47,046 nucleotides of DNA from Fidelibacterota bacterium. Lineage in GTDB: Bacteria > Marinisomatota > Marinisomatia > Marinisomatales > TCS55. Both the position numbers and the translations under genes were made by a program. The notes beneath the pieces were generated by a model. The model was not told the DNA's origin. It saw only the letters and a program-made list of their open reading frames with translations, and searched no databases. The first letter of the stretch is position 1. The number at the start of each line of letters is the position of its first letter. The DNA lies in assembly GCA_004124535.1 (NCBI GenBank), contig SCKQ01000013.1, positions 1 through 47,046 of the forward strand, given 5' to 3'. Of the stretch, positions 20,997 through 30,318 are shown piece after piece.

Positions 20997-21872
20997 ATGA
21001 TTCCAAGAGAAATACTTAAGAAGGTTCGACAAATTGAGATTCGAACAAAGGGATTGGTCAACGATTTATTTGGTGGTGAATATCATTCTGTATTTAAGGG
21101 TCGGGGCATGACATTTGCAGAAGTACGTGAATATCAGCCCGGGGATGACATTCGACTGATTGATTGGAATGTTACAGCACGCACCGGTTCACCATTTGTA
21201 AAGATATTTGAAGAAGAACGTGAATTAACTGTTTACCTTTTGGTGGACGTTAGCCGTTCTGGCCATTTTGGTTCCATCTCCCAGTTCAAGAGTGAAATGG
21301 CGGCAGAGATTGCAGCCGTCCTTGGTTTTTCAGCTATTAAAAATAATGACAAGGTTGGACTGATTTTATTCAGCGATGAAGTTGAACAATACATCGCTCC
21401 CAAAAAAGGGCGTTCTCACGTATTACGGGTTGTACGGGAATTATTGTACCATCAGCCCCATGGAAAAGGCACATCTATTAGAACAGCATTAGAATTTCTT
21501 TTAAATGTAGCCAAGCGCCGGAGTGTTGTTTTTTTACTTTCAGATTTCCTGGATGAAAAATATTGGTCCAGTTTAAAAATGGCCAACCGAAAACATGATT
21601 TAATCGGTTTAAAAATTAGCGATCCTTTTGAATCAGCCATCCCTGATATAGGATTGGTTAAAGTTCATGACCCGGAAACAGATGAGACCAGTTGGATCGA
21701 TACAGGATCTAGTATGGATCGCAAGCAGTATGAAGCAGCCATACTAGAGCAGAATGAAAAATTTGCTAAAGAATGTGACCGTATCGGTTTCGATGTAATT
21801 CCCATTTCAACTGAAAAGGATTTTGTTGAACCGCTGATGAATTATTTTAAAAAGCGTGAAAAGCGTATTTGA
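20997..21872 (+). CDS. DUF58 domain protein (VWA-like, MoxR partner)
   Basis: A 291-residue protein of the DUF58 family. The conserved core reads F-A-E-V-R-E-Y-Q-P-G-D-D-I-R-x-I-D-W-N-x-T-A-R (about residues 40-62). It is followed by a von Willebrand A-like region starting VYLLVDVSRSG, where D-x-S-x-S is changed to D-V-S-R-S, still compatible with metal binding. Soluble as far as I can see, with no membrane helix. DUF58 proteins nearly always accompany MoxR ATPases; together they are thought to support folding or activation of envelope complexes. The stop lies just before the preferred start of the next gene. Confidence 0.93.
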   Translation: MIPREILKKVRQIEIRTKGLVNDLFGGEYHSVFKGRGMTFAEVREYQPGDDIRLIDWNVTARTGSPFVKIFEEERELTVYLLVDVSRSGHFGSISQFKSEMAAEIAAVLGFSAIKNNDKVGLILFSDEVEQYIAPKKGRSHVLRVVRELLYHQPHGKGTSIRTALEFLLNVAKRRSVVFLLSDFLDEKYWSSLKMANRKHDLIGLKISDPFESAIPDIGLVKVHDPETDETSWIDTGSSMDRKQYEAAILEQNEKFAKECDRIGFDVIPISTEKDFVEPLMNYFKKREKRI

Positions 21873-21873
21873 A

Positions 21874-22785
21874 ATGAACCGATTTCTTCCAATTACCATT
21901 CTTTTCATGTTTAGCTGCACAACGGAAGATGTTCAGCAGAATCTTTCCATTACTTCAGAAATTGATACAACAATGGCAACGATTGGTGATATCATTCATT
22001 ATTCTATTTATACTAGTGGCGCTGGTGATTTACCCGTTATAATTAATGATTTTGAAAAACCAGAGGCCATGGAAGTTCGTGATCAAACATTGGTCGAAGG
22101 AAAAACGTTTAAAATGGAAATCGTGTTTTGGGATACGGGCCATTTTTCGATACCGGCCATAGACGTGGTTTTTCTCAATGCTGATTCAACAGAAAAGATA
22201 GTCATGCAAACGGATGAACAGGAAATAATTATAGTATCATCGTCAGACCCAACAATGGCTGGCGCTATGAAACCGGTAAAAGATCCATTGCCTGTTTCAC
22301 GTCCTGTTGAATTGAAAATAATAATGCTTATTTCCACCCTGTTTTTGACATTGGCAATCATGGCCTGGTTAAGTATAAAATACAGAAAAGAAAAATTATT
22401 AGCACTTCCTGATAATTTTCTACCCCAGCCGGATGAAATTGCAATAGAAAAGCTGAGCGACTTACGAAAAAAATCGAGAGAAAATATCGATCTAAAGGCA
22501 TTTTATGTACAGATATCCTACATTTTAAGAGAATACGTTGAACATAGTTTATTTTTAAAAACATTGGAAATGACAACAGAGGATATAAAATCATTGGTTA
22601 ATATGCTGCCATTCTCTGATGAGGAAATGAAATCGTGGCTGGCATTGCTGCAACGATCAGATTTAATCAAATACGCAAAAATGATGCCGGAAAATAATAT
22701 ATACACCCAAGATTTAATCACAGCAGAAGAATTCATTCAATCTACAATACCATATTGGAAACGGATTGGATCCCCCATTGCATAA
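21874..22785 (+). CDS. BatD/DUF4381-like membrane lipoprotein
   Basis: A 303-residue protein starting with a short lipoprotein-type signal (M-N-R-F-L-P-I-T-I-L-F-M-F-S-C). It has a periplasmic beta-rich domain to about residue 145, a membrane helix near 152-172, and a cytoplasmic helical domain with DLKAFYVQISYILREYVE and LEMTTEDIKSLV. This N-terminal BatD-like plus C-terminal DUF4381-like arrangement is usual in MoxR operons. I prefer the ATG at 21874 over the upstream GTG at 21856, which would lengthen the signal and overlap the DUF58 gene. No VWA (BatA/BatB) gene follows; the next gene is efp. Exact function unknown. Confidence 0.78.
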   Translation: MNRFLPITILFMFSCTTEDVQQNLSITSEIDTTMATIGDIIHYSIYTSGAGDLPVIINDFEKPEAMEVRDQTLVEGKTFKMEIVFWDTGHFSIPAIDVVFLNADSTEKIVMQTDEQEIIIVSSSDPTMAGAMKPVKDPLPVSRPVELKIIMLISTLFLTLAIMAWLSIKYRKEKLLALPDNFLPQPDEIAIEKLSDLRKKSRENIDLKAFYVQISYILREYVEHSLFLKTLEMTTEDIKSLVNMLPFSDEEMKSWLALLQRSDLIKYAKMMPENNIYTQDLITAEEFIQSTIPYWKRIGSPIA

Positions 22786-22852
22786 AATATTTATGCACGT
22801 TTGAGAATTCTTCTACTAATCTGTAAATTAAATGCTCTATTAAAGTAAACGA

Positions 22853-23425
22853 ATGGCAACGACTGCAAATATTAAAAATGGTGCGGTAATTCTACACAAG
22901 AATAAACGGATGAAGATCGTGGAATTTTTACATGTGAAACCAGGAAAAGGCCCTGCATTTGTCCGTACAAAATTAAAGGATATTCAATCCGGTAAAGTCA
23001 TCGATGAAACATTCAATTCAGGTGCGAAATTGCAGTTTATTCGGATTGAGGCAAAAGCAATGCAGTACTTGTATGAAGACGGAAACCAGTATATTTTTAT
23101 GGATAATCAGACCTATGAGCAAATCAATGTCAATGATGCAGTCATTGGCTCAAATACAGGATTTCTAAAAGCGGGCTTAAATGTTGATTTATTGTTTGAT
23201 GGACAAGAAGTACTTAATGTTCGATTGCCGGCTCATGTGAATCTGGAAGTCACGCATACTGAACCGGGCATGAAAGGCAATACGGCTACCGGGGCGACGA
23301 AACCGGCCATATTGGAAACAGGCATTGAGGTAAATGTGCCTTTATTCATTGATATTGGTGACGTATTAAAGCTGAATACACGAACAGGCGGATATATTGA
23401 AAGAGAAAAGATTAAAAACCGATAG
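22853..23425 (+). CDS. efp: Translation elongation factor P
   Basis: A 190-residue three-domain protein that rescues ribosomes stalled at consecutive prolines. The tip loop of domain I reads [15 protein letters not shown], with the modifiable lysine at position 32 kept. The C-terminal segments [19 protein letters not shown] and [19 protein letters not shown] match the family. No modification enzyme (EpmA/EpmB type) is in the window. It heads a tight run of plus-strand genes and is followed after 8 bases by accB, the widespread efp-accB-accC order. Confidence 0.98.
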   Translation: MATTANIKNGAVILHKNKRMKIVEFLHVKPGKGPAFVRTKLKDIQSGKVIDETFNSGAKLQFIRIEAKAMQYLYEDGNQYIFMDNQTYEQINVNDAVIGSNTGFLKAGLNVDLLFDGQEVLNVRLPAHVNLEVTHTEPGMKGNTATGATKPAILETGIEVNVPLFIDIGDVLKLNTRTGGYIEREKIKNR

Positions 23426-23433
23426 AGGTAACT

Positions 23434-23871
23434 ATGTGGCAGGATAAACTAAAGGAAATTATATACATACTGGAACACAGCGACGTGAACGAAATTGACG
23501 TTACGTTTCTTGGGCGTCGATTTCATGTAGTGAAATCATCACCCGCAACATCTGTTACACCTAGTACAGCAGCAAATCCTGCTCCTACAGCTGCGACTGA
23601 GGTCACTGCGGCAGAAGAATCTGTTACGGGAGATGAAGTTTTTTCACCTATGCCCGGAACATTTTACAATTCTTCCAGCCCTGAAGAAGACCCCTTTGTG
23701 AAAGAGGGTGATAAAGTGAATAAGGGTGACACGCTCTGTATTATCGAAGCCATGAAGATTATGAATGAAATTGAAGCTGAAGGGGGTGGAGTTGTGCGAA
23801 AAATTCTCGTAGGCAATGGTGAGCCTGTGGAATATAATCAGCCTCTATTTATTATTGATCCGAACGGATAA
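23434..23871 (+). CDS. accB: Biotin carboxyl carrier protein of acetyl-CoA carboxylase
   Basis: A 145-residue carrier that holds biotin for the first step of fatty-acid synthesis. The biotin attachment site is [10 protein letters not shown] with the target lysine at 108, within a C-terminal biotinyl domain (about residues 68-144). An Ala/Thr/Pro-rich flexible linker (about 36-66) joins it to a short N-terminal segment. A GAGG before the ATG gives a good ribosome binding site. It lies 3 bases before accC, so carrier and carboxylase subunits are made together. Confidence 0.97.
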   Translation: MWQDKLKEIIYILEHSDVNEIDVTFLGRRFHVVKSSPATSVTPSTAANPAPTAATEVTAAEESVTGDEVFSPMPGTFYNSSSPEEDPFVKEGDKVNKGDTLCIIEAMKIMNEIEAEGGGVVRKILVGNGEPVEYNQPLFIIDPNG

Positions 23872-23874
23872 AAC

Positions 23875-25230
23875 ATGTTCAAAAAGATCCTGATTGCCAA
23901 TCGCGGTGAGATTGCTCTGCGCATCATCCGAGGGTGCCATGAATTGGGTATTAAGACAGTGGCTGTTTATTCAACGGCTGATGAATATTCCCTCCATGTG
24001 AGATTTGCGGATGAAGCTGTCTGTATTGGTCCACCGCCCGGAGCCGATAGCTATCTGAACATTCCGCGCATTCTGGCTGCGGCCGAAATCACGTCTTCTG
24101 ACGGGATTCACCCTGGTTATGGTTTTTTAGCCGAAAATGCTGATTTTTCAAGAATTTGCTCTGAAAATGGCTTCACGTTCATCGGGCCGTCCCCAGAGAT
24201 TATTGATGCTATGGGTGACAAGGCCCAGGCAAAAATAACTATGAAAGCAGCCGGTGTTTCTGTCATTCCCGGAAGTGAAGGGGTGTTAAACGGTGTAGAT
24301 GAAGCGAAAAAATTAGCGTATGAAATGGGTTACCCCGTCATGGTGAAAGCGTCTGCAGGCGGAGGTGGAAAAGGGATGCGTCTTGTTCGTGAACCCAATG
24401 AGTTGGAAAAAATGTATAATACTGCCAGTAACGAGGCGAAAAAGGCCTTCAATAATGGCGATATGTACATAGAAAAATTCGTGGAAAATTCCCGGCATAT
24501 TGAAGTGCAGATCCTTGCGGATGAACATGGCAATTGTGTCCATTTAGGTGAGCGGGAATGTTCGATCCAGCGCCGCCATCAAAAATTGGTGGAAGAATCA
24601 CCTTCTCCTGCAGTTACTGAAGAAGTTAGGCAGCAGATGGGTAAAATGGCTATCCGGGGCGCCAAAGCTGTAGATTACGTGGGCGTCGGCACTATAGAAT
24701 ATTTGATGGATACGAATAAAAATTTCTATTTCATGGAGATGAATACACGCATTCAGGTAGAGCATACTATTACAGAAATGGTAACTGGAGTTGATCTAAT
24801 AAAACAGCAGATCTGCATGCACGTCGGTGAACATTTTCCGGAGAATTTTCAAAATTTCAAATTGCGCGGTCATGCCATAGAATGCAGAATCAATGCTGAA
24901 GACCCGGCCAATAACTTCATTCCATTTCCCGGAACAATCACAAGCCTGCATTTTCCGGGCGGCAAAGGCGTCAGGGTTGATTCGCATGCCTATGCGGGTT
25001 ATGAAATTCCTACACAATACGATTCCATGATTGGTAAATTGATCGTGTATGCCAGTAGCCGCGAGCGGGCTATCAACCGCATGCAGCGTGCCCTTGAGGA
25101 AACCATTATAGAGGGGCCTAAAACGACCATCCCCTTTCATCAGGCGATCATGAAAGATGAATCATTTCGATCAGGCGAATTTGATACTAGTTTTTTAGAA
25201 ACATTTGAATATAATCCAAACAAGGATTGA
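23875..25230 (+). CDS. accC: Acetyl-CoA carboxylase, biotin carboxylase subunit
   Basis: A 451-residue ATP-grasp enzyme that carboxylates biotin on AccB using ATP and bicarbonate. It begins [20 protein letters not shown], the family signature. The glycine-rich ATP loop is [12 protein letters not shown], and the catalytic segment [14 protein letters not shown] carries the metal and base residues. Length and C-terminal domain are normal. The accA and accD carboxyltransferase genes are not in the window. Confidence 0.97.
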   Translation: MFKKILIANRGEIALRIIRGCHELGIKTVAVYSTADEYSLHVRFADEAVCIGPPPGADSYLNIPRILAAAEITSSDGIHPGYGFLAENADFSRICSENGFTFIGPSPEIIDAMGDKAQAKITMKAAGVSVIPGSEGVLNGVDEAKKLAYEMGYPVMVKASAGGGGKGMRLVREPNELEKMYNTASNEAKKAFNNGDMYIEKFVENSRHIEVQILADEHGNCVHLGERECSIQRRHQKLVEESPSPAVTEEVRQQMGKMAIRGAKAVDYVGVGTIEYLMDTNKNFYFMEMNTRIQVEHTITEMVTGVDLIKQQICMHVGEHFPENFQNFKLRGHAIECRINAEDPANNFIPFPGTITSLHFPGGKGVRVDSHAYAGYEIPTQYDSMIGKLIVYASSRERAINRMQRALEETIIEGPKTTIPFHQAIMKDESFRSGEFDTSFLETFEYNPNKD

Positions 25231-25246
25231 TTAATCAGAAACGAAG

Positions 25247-25624
25247 ATGAATATTCCATCAAACTTACAATATACAAAAGACCATGAATGGGTTAAAATA
25301 GAAAATGGTGTAGCCACAATAGGAATTACCGATTTTGCCCAGGGAGAATTAGGTGATATCGTTTTTGTTGAACTCCCGGAAGTGGGTAAGAGTTTTAATG
25401 CCGGTGATACTTTTGGCACTATAGAAGCAGTAAAAACTGTGACAGACCTCTTTTCGCCTATCAGTGGTAATATTGTAGCAATCAACGAAGGTTTGGATAA
25501 TGACACCGGGAAAGTAAATTCTGATCCCTATGGTGATGGCTGGCTGGTAAAAATAAGGTTGTCCGATCCTGATGAAAAGGATGGACTGTTGTCATCCATT
25601 GCTTACGAAGAAATTATTGGTTAA
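25247..25624 (+). CDS. gcvH: Glycine cleavage system H protein
   Basis: A 125-residue lipoyl carrier that shuttles the aminomethyl group between the P, T and L proteins of glycine cleavage. The lipoyl domain carries FGTIEAVKTVTDLFSPISG, with the expected lipoylated lysine at position 63, and starts with the usual YTKDHEWV. No gcvP or gcvT is nearby, so here H is carried in a mixed operon, 16 bases after accC and 2 bases before the GGGP synthase gene. A role in lipoate metabolism, known for some H proteins, is also possible. Confidence 0.96.
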   Translation: MNIPSNLQYTKDHEWVKIENGVATIGITDFAQGELGDIVFVELPEVGKSFNAGDTFGTIEAVKTVTDLFSPISGNIVAINEGLDNDTGKVNSDPYGDGWLVKIRLSDPDEKDGLLSSIAYEEIIG

Positions 25625-25626
25625 TC

Positions 25627-26379
25627 ATGAGTAAAGTTTTTAAACAACTGCTTGACGTAAAATCAGAAAAGGGAGCAGGATATATTGTCCTTATTGACCC
25701 TGACAGAAAAAATGAAGATACCCTGGCTAAGCAAGTGACTGTTGCAAATAAATCTAACGTGGATGCTCTATTTGTGGGCGGTAGTTTAATGATGGACAGT
25801 AAACACAATGAAAGAGTTGCTGTTATTAAAAAGGAAGCAGATATTCCCGTCATCTTCTTTCCAGGTGGGTTGAATCAGTTAAATCAATATTATGATGCAA
25901 TACTGTTTATGTCTTTGCTATCGGGTCGTAACCCCCAATATCTCATTGGTGAACAGGTTGTAGCCGCGCCGATCATTAATGACCTGGGGATAGAAGTCAT
26001 CCCCACCGGCTATCTGCTTTTTGATGGTGGAGCCAATTCAACAGTTGAATTCATGAGCGATACAAAACCGCTGCCCATGAATCGTCCTGACATTGCTGTT
26101 GCACACGCATTAGCTGCTGAATATCTGGGTAAAAAACTTATTTATCTGGAAGCAGGCAGCGGTGCAACACATGCCATTCCCCTGGAAATAATCCAACAGG
26201 TTGCTACTGAAACAAATGTGCCATTGATCGTTGGCGGAGGAATTCGCACACCTGAAGCAGCCCGGGAACGTGTAGCAGCTGGAGCTTCATTTATTGTAAC
26301 AGGAACCATTTTGGAAGAAAATGGCAATAATGGTTTAATGAAAGAATTTGCGGATGCGATTCATGGTGGCCAATCATGA
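25627..26379 (+). CDS. Geranylgeranylglyceryl (or heptaprenylglyceryl) phosphate synthase family protein
   Basis: A 250-residue TIM-barrel enzyme of the GGGPS/PcrB family, which joins a polyprenyl diphosphate to sn-glycerol 1-phosphate through an ether bond. Visible family segments are YIVLIDPDRK near the N-terminus, ALFVGGS, VIFFPGG, YLEAGSGA (about residue 173) and the phosphate-binding pair IVGGGIRTPE plus ADAIVTGT-like ASFIVTGT. The length and sequence fit the Bacteroidetes-type bacterial group rather than the shorter Bacillus PcrB. The preferred prenyl chain length cannot be read from sequence by eye. It overlaps gmhA by 4 bases. No glycerol-1-phosphate dehydrogenase is in the window. 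Confidence 0.9.
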   Translation: MSKVFKQLLDVKSEKGAGYIVLIDPDRKNEDTLAKQVTVANKSNVDALFVGGSLMMDSKHNERVAVIKKEADIPVIFFPGGLNQLNQYYDAILFMSLLSGRNPQYLIGEQVVAAPIINDLGIEVIPTGYLLFDGGANSTVEFMSDTKPLPMNRPDIAVAHALAAEYLGKKLIYLEAGSGATHAIPLEIIQQVATETNVPLIVGGGIRTPEAARERVAAGASFIVTGTILEENGNNGLMKEFADAIHGGQS

Positions 26380-26954
26380 TCGATCGCCAAATGATAATCA
26401 ATCAGATTCGTGAAAGTGCTGATGTAAAGAATACTATGATCGTTACTAGTGTTGAGGACATTGAAAAAGCAGCAGAAATGATGGTTGCAGCTGTTCAAAA
26501 TGGAAATAAGATTTTGTGGTGTGGTAATGGTGGCAGTGCTGCCGATGCCCAGCACATGGCTGCCGAACTCATGGGCGGACTCCGCAGTCATGACCGTCCA
26601 GCAATTCAATCCATAGCCCTGACAACGGACACCTCATTCATTACGGCCTGGTCGAATGATACGGATTACGAATCCATATTTTCCCGCCAGATCGAAGGAC
26701 TTGGATCAGCAGGTGATATACTGATGGCTATTTCCACAAGCGGCAATTCCAGGAATGTGGTTAAAGCAGTTGAATCTTGTAAAGAAAAAGGGATTACTGT
26801 TATTGTTCTGACCGGTAAAACTGGTGGTGTGTTGAAAGATATGGGTGATGTTACCATTTCCATTCCCAGTGATGATACCCAGCGTATCCAGGAAGGTCAT
26901 TTGCTGGCGGAACACATTCTCTGTGAAATGGTTGAAAAATCTGTCACAGGTTAG
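26376..26954 (+). CDS. gmhA: Sedoheptulose-7-phosphate isomerase (SIS domain)
   Basis: A 192-residue SIS-domain enzyme that converts sedoheptulose 7-phosphate to heptose 7-phosphate, the first step to the heptose of lipopolysaccharide core. Key segments are LWCGNGGSAADAQHMAAELMG, ISTSGNSRNVVKAVE, and QRIQEGHLLAEHILCEMVE with the active-site histidine. The length is normal for GmhA; related phosphoheptose isomerases such as DiaA lack some of these residues. The other heptose genes (hldE, gmhB) are not here. It starts inside the end of the GGGP synthase gene and ends 7 bases before xerD. Confidence 0.92.
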   Translation: MIDRQMIINQIRESADVKNTMIVTSVEDIEKAAEMMVAAVQNGNKILWCGNGGSAADAQHMAAELMGGLRSHDRPAIQSIALTTDTSFITAWSNDTDYESIFSRQIEGLGSAGDILMAISTSGNSRNVVKAVESCKEKGITVIVLTGKTGGVLKDMGDVTISIPSDDTQRIQEGHLLAEHILCEMVEKSVTG

Positions 26955-26961
26955 TTAACCT

Positions 26962-27852
26962 ATGGAAGCACATCTCCACGATTATATCACCATGCTCCGC
27001 GTGGAAAGAAATTTATCATTGAATACTATCGATGCTTACAAGCGTGATCTTAAAAACTATGTATCCTATTTAGAAGCAAAGGGCTTGAGTAGCCTCAAGG
27101 CCATAAAGCAAAAGCATATACGCGGATTTATCCGCGAATTATCCGATGCTCATTTAGCCCCAGCCAGTATTTCCCGGGTTTTTTCATCCATTCGTTCCTA
27201 CCATTCATTTTTAAACGCAGAACTTTGGGTGGATAACAATCCATCACAACTATTGGAAGCGCCAAAACTACCCCGGAAACTGCCGGAAGTGTTAACCGTG
27301 CAGGAAGTGGATGATATTTTGGACGCTGTGGATGAAGCAGCTCCCCTTGCCAGGCGTGATCTGGCGCTGCTTGAAATATTGTATTCCACTGGACTGCGTG
27401 TGTCAGAGGTATGTCATCTCAACTTGACTGGTATGCTTTTGGAAAATGAAATGGTCCGCGTGTCTGGAAAAGGAAATAAGGAACGTCTGGTACCCATCGG
27501 TAAAAGCGCCATGGAAAGGTTGAATGATTATCTTCGATTTGAACGATCAGGGTTGGCTCGCAAGCTCGAAACGAAAGGCATTGTTTTTCTGAGCCGGAAC
27601 GGCAGACCGCTCACACGCATGACAGTTTACAATATTTTGAAAAAATGGAGCCAGACTGCTGGTATCACCAAAAAAGTCAGCCCGCACACCTTGCGTCATT
27701 CCTTTGCCACTCATTTATTGGAAGGCGGTGCAGATCTCCGGGCCGTTCAGGAAATGCTGGGTCATGCAGACATTTCCACCACCCAGATCTATACCCATTT
27801 AGACAAAGAACATTTAAAGGAGGTCCACCGGACATTTCATCCGCGGTGGTAG
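26962..27852 (+). CDS. xerD: Site-specific tyrosine recombinase XerD-like
   Basis: A 296-residue tyrosine recombinase that resolves chromosome dimers at dif during cell division. An N-terminal SAM-like DNA-binding domain covers residues 1-90. The catalytic set is complete: R146, K170, H242-x-x-R245, H268 and nucleophile Y277. The C-terminus (KEHLKEVHRTFHPR) is that of chromosomal Xer proteins rather than phage integrases. Position among housekeeping genes and absence of att-like repeats support a chromosomal role. XerC versus XerD is not certain from sequence alone. Confidence 0.92.
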   Translation: MEAHLHDYITMLRVERNLSLNTIDAYKRDLKNYVSYLEAKGLSSLKAIKQKHIRGFIRELSDAHLAPASISRVFSSIRSYHSFLNAELWVDNNPSQLLEAPKLPRKLPEVLTVQEVDDILDAVDEAAPLARRDLALLEILYSTGLRVSEVCHLNLTGMLLENEMVRVSGKGNKERLVPIGKSAMERLNDYLRFERSGLARKLETKGIVFLSRNGRPLTRMTVYNILKKWSQTAGITKKVSPHTLRHSFATHLLEGGADLRAVQEMLGHADISTTQIYTHLDKEHLKEVHRTFHPRW

Positions 27853-27855
27853 AAT

Positions 27856-28473
27856 ATGTTATTTAGAGTTCCAATTGAAGTATTAATTCTCCTGATTCCT
27901 GTGCTTATCTTTGCTCTGGTTTTTCATGAATTTTCCCATGCCTGGGTGGCCAATAAACTGGGCGACCCCACAGCCCGTTATTCCGGGAGGCTTACGCTAA
28001 ATCCATTGGCGCATTTAGACCCCTTTGGATCGTTGATGATATTATTTGTGGGCTTTGGCTGGGCGAAACCTGTTCCGGTGGATTCACGCTATCTGGCTAA
28101 TCCCCGGGTGGATATGATGAAGATCGCCTTTGCCGGCCCGGCAGCGAATTTGCTTTTGGCATTTGTGGGTGGAACGATTATTCGTACCGGTCTTGTTAGT
28201 GGCTCGATCACATTGATGCTTCTATTATTTACTCAAATTAATATTATGCTGGCGGTTTTTAATATGATTCCAATACCGCCTTTGGACGGCTCGCAAATAT
28301 TTTCAAGTATTATGATGCGTAGATATCCAGAACTTGTGTATAAGCTGCAGATGTACGGACCGCAGATATTACTGGGCTTGATCATGATCGGTTATTTTAC
28401 GAGAATTTCACCTATATGGATAGTCATGAGTCCTTTTGTGAATTTCTTTTTATTCCTTTTTGCCGGGTTATGA
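27856..28473 (+). CDS. Site-2 protease family membrane metalloprotease (M50)
   Basis: A 205-residue multi-pass membrane protease that cuts within the membrane. The zinc motif is H-E-F-S-H in the first helix (about residues 25-29), preceded by hydrophobic residues. The second conserved motif N-M-I-P-I-P-P-L-D-G (about 136-145) supplies the aspartate ligand. GWAKPVPVDSRYL after the second loop marks the YwhC/FPN-type small site-2 proteases. No PDZ domain is present. Substrate unknown. It follows xerD by 3 bases and overlaps a 47-codon membrane gene by 4 bases. Confidence 0.93.
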   Translation: MLFRVPIEVLILLIPVLIFALVFHEFSHAWVANKLGDPTARYSGRLTLNPLAHLDPFGSLMILFVGFGWAKPVPVDSRYLANPRVDMMKIAFAGPAANLLLAFVGGTIIRTGLVSGSITLMLLLFTQINIMLAVFNMIPIPPLDGSQIFSSIMMRRYPELVYKLQMYGPQILLGLIMIGYFTRISPIWIVMSPFVNFFLFLFAGL

Positions 28474-28613
28474 TCAGGAATGATAACGGTCATTTTTTTA
28501 AAAGAATTATTGATCGGCGAAGATCATCCAGTTCTCTTGGAAGGATAATTGTATTACTGGTAGTTATAATATGGCTGATTTATTATTTAATGAAAATTGC
28601 AGGAATAGGTTAA
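28470..28613 (+). CDS. Small single-span membrane protein, 47 residues
   Basis: The ATG overlaps the M50 protease stop as ATGA, and the stop lies 4 bases before ftcD, so the frame fills the gap between two genes exactly. The product has a basic N-terminal half (RNDNGHFFKRIIDRRRSS) and one hydrophobic helix (about residues 25-42), with the basic part predicted to stay in the cytoplasm. I recognise no family. Coupling to the protease hints at a regulator, adaptor or substrate, which is inference. A longer version starting at 28416 would run inside the protease gene and is less likely. Confidence 0.6.
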   Translation: MIRNDNGHFFKRIIDRRRSSSSLGRIIVLLVVIIWLIYYLMKIAGIG

Positions 28614-28617
28614 GCAC

Positions 28618-30318
28618 ATGAAACAGTTTGTAGAGTGTGTACCGAATTTTTCCGAAGGCCGTGATCTTGCAAAGATCAAACAAATCACCATTGCCATCGA
28701 AGCAGTGGAGGGAATTACTCTTCTGGATGTCGATCCAGGAAAGGATACTAATCGTACCGTTGTCACATTCGTGGGTTCTGTTGAGAATGTAGAAGAAGCT
28801 GCATTTCAAGCAATTGCTACTGCTGCGGACGTGATCGATATGCGCAACCATAGCGGTGCTCATGCACGCATGGGAGCTACGGATGTGTGTCCCTTTGTTC
28901 CTGTCAGCAGTGTCACCGCGAAAGATTGTGTTGAACTTTCACATCGTGTAGCTGAACGGGTGGGCAGGGAATTATCCATCCCGGTTTATCTCTATGAAAA
29001 TTCTGCCCAGAATGAAGAACGGAAAAGTTTGCCAAATATTCGCGCGGGAGAATATGAAGGGCTTTCTATAAAATTGAAAGATCCCCATTGGAAACCCGAT
29101 TACGGACCGGCAAAATTCAATGCTAAAAGCGGAGCCACGGTTATGGGCTCGAGAGAGTTTTTAATTGCTTATAATATCAATTTGAATACACGAGACCAGC
29201 GCTTGGCCACAGACATAGCTTTTGAGCTTCGTGAAAAAGGTCGAAGCAAACGTATTCCAAATCCGGATTCACCTAACTTGTTGGATGGAAAAATTGTACG
29301 GGATGAAAAGGGAAAAGCAGTTATAATTCCGGGATTGTTCAAAGATGTGAAAGGTGTAGGTTGGTATATCGATGAATTTAAGCGGGCACAGATCTCTATC
29401 AATTTCAATAATTATAAAGTGTCCACTATACATGATGTATTTGATAAAGCCTGTGAGTTGGCTATTGAGAGAGGTATTCGTGTAACCGGTAGTGAATTGG
29501 TGGGATTGATCCCTAAAGAAGCTTTATTAATGGCCGGGCGTCATTATCTAAAGAAACAACGCCGCACCACCGCCGTACCGGCAACAGACATTATTGAGTG
29601 TGCTCTGCAATCTTTGGGTCTGAATGACCTTTATCCATTCAAACCGGAGGAAAAAATTGTTGAATTTGCTGTTGGACAAAGCACCGGTAAGTTGTCGGGG
29701 CTGACATCTGATGGATTTGTCGATGAACTATCCAGTAATTCTCCGGCTCCCGGCGGTGGCAGCGTAGCAGCCCTGGCTGGCAGTCTCGGTGCGGCTCTGG
29801 TGTCCATGGTGGCAGCGTTGACCCATGAGAAGAAAGGGTTTGAAGCATCGCAGGATGAAATGGATGCCATGGGTAATAAAGCTCAAGAAATAAAAGATAG
29901 ATTATCATTTTTGATAGATGAGGATACGAATGCCTTTAATACGGTTATGGATGCTAATCGACTTCCTTCAAATTCTGATGAAGAAAAAATTGCTAAACGA
30001 AAAGCAGTCCTCGCTGCAAACAAGTACGCCATTGAAATTCCATTAGAAGCCGCAGAACTTTCATTATCAGTTTTAGAAATCGCTAATGAGTTGGTGAAAA
30101 AAGGTAATCCAAATTCTGTCAGTGATGTGGGAGTAGCCGGGGAGGTTGCTTTGGCAGCTGTTCGTGGAGCTTGCATGAATGTGTTGATCAATTTGTCCGG
30201 TGTTAAAGATAAACGCTATACAAACAGAAAAAAGAAACAGGTGGATGAACTTTTGAATGAAGCACCAAAGTTGGAAAGAAAGATTTTCCGTCAAACACTA
30301 AAGATCATCGAAGGCTAA
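28618..30318 (+). CDS. ftcD: Glutamate formimidoyltransferase fused to formimidoyltetrahydrofolate cyclodeaminase
   Basis: A 566-residue bifunctional folate enzyme. The N-terminal transferase part (about residues 1-330) starts VECVPNFSEGRD and moves the formimino group from formiminoglutamate, a histidine breakdown product, to tetrahydrofolate. The C-terminal cyclodeaminase part (about 365-566) contains ELSSNSPAPGGGSVAALAGS and releases ammonia to give methenyl-tetrahydrofolate. The fused form is like the animal enzyme and is known in some bacteria. No other histidine-degradation gene (hutH, hutU, hutI) is adjacent. The last base of its stop codon is the first base of the mutL start. Confidence 0.94.
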   Translation: MKQFVECVPNFSEGRDLAKIKQITIAIEAVEGITLLDVDPGKDTNRTVVTFVGSVENVEEAAFQAIATAADVIDMRNHSGAHARMGATDVCPFVPVSSVTAKDCVELSHRVAERVGRELSIPVYLYENSAQNEERKSLPNIRAGEYEGLSIKLKDPHWKPDYGPAKFNAKSGATVMGSREFLIAYNINLNTRDQRLATDIAFELREKGRSKRIPNPDSPNLLDGKIVRDEKGKAVIIPGLFKDVKGVGWYIDEFKRAQISINFNNYKVSTIHDVFDKACELAIERGIRVTGSELVGLIPKEALLMAGRHYLKKQRRTTAVPATDIIECALQSLGLNDLYPFKPEEKIVEFAVGQSTGKLSGLTSDGFVDELSSNSPAPGGGSVAALAGSLGAALVSMVAALTHEKKGFEASQDEMDAMGNKAQEIKDRLSFLIDEDTNAFNTVMDANRLPSNSDEEKIAKRKAVLAANKYAIEIPLEAAELSLSVLEIANELVKKGNPNSVSDVGVAGEVALAAVRGACMNVLINLSGVKDKRYTNRKKKQVDELLNEAPKLERKIFRQTLKIIEG

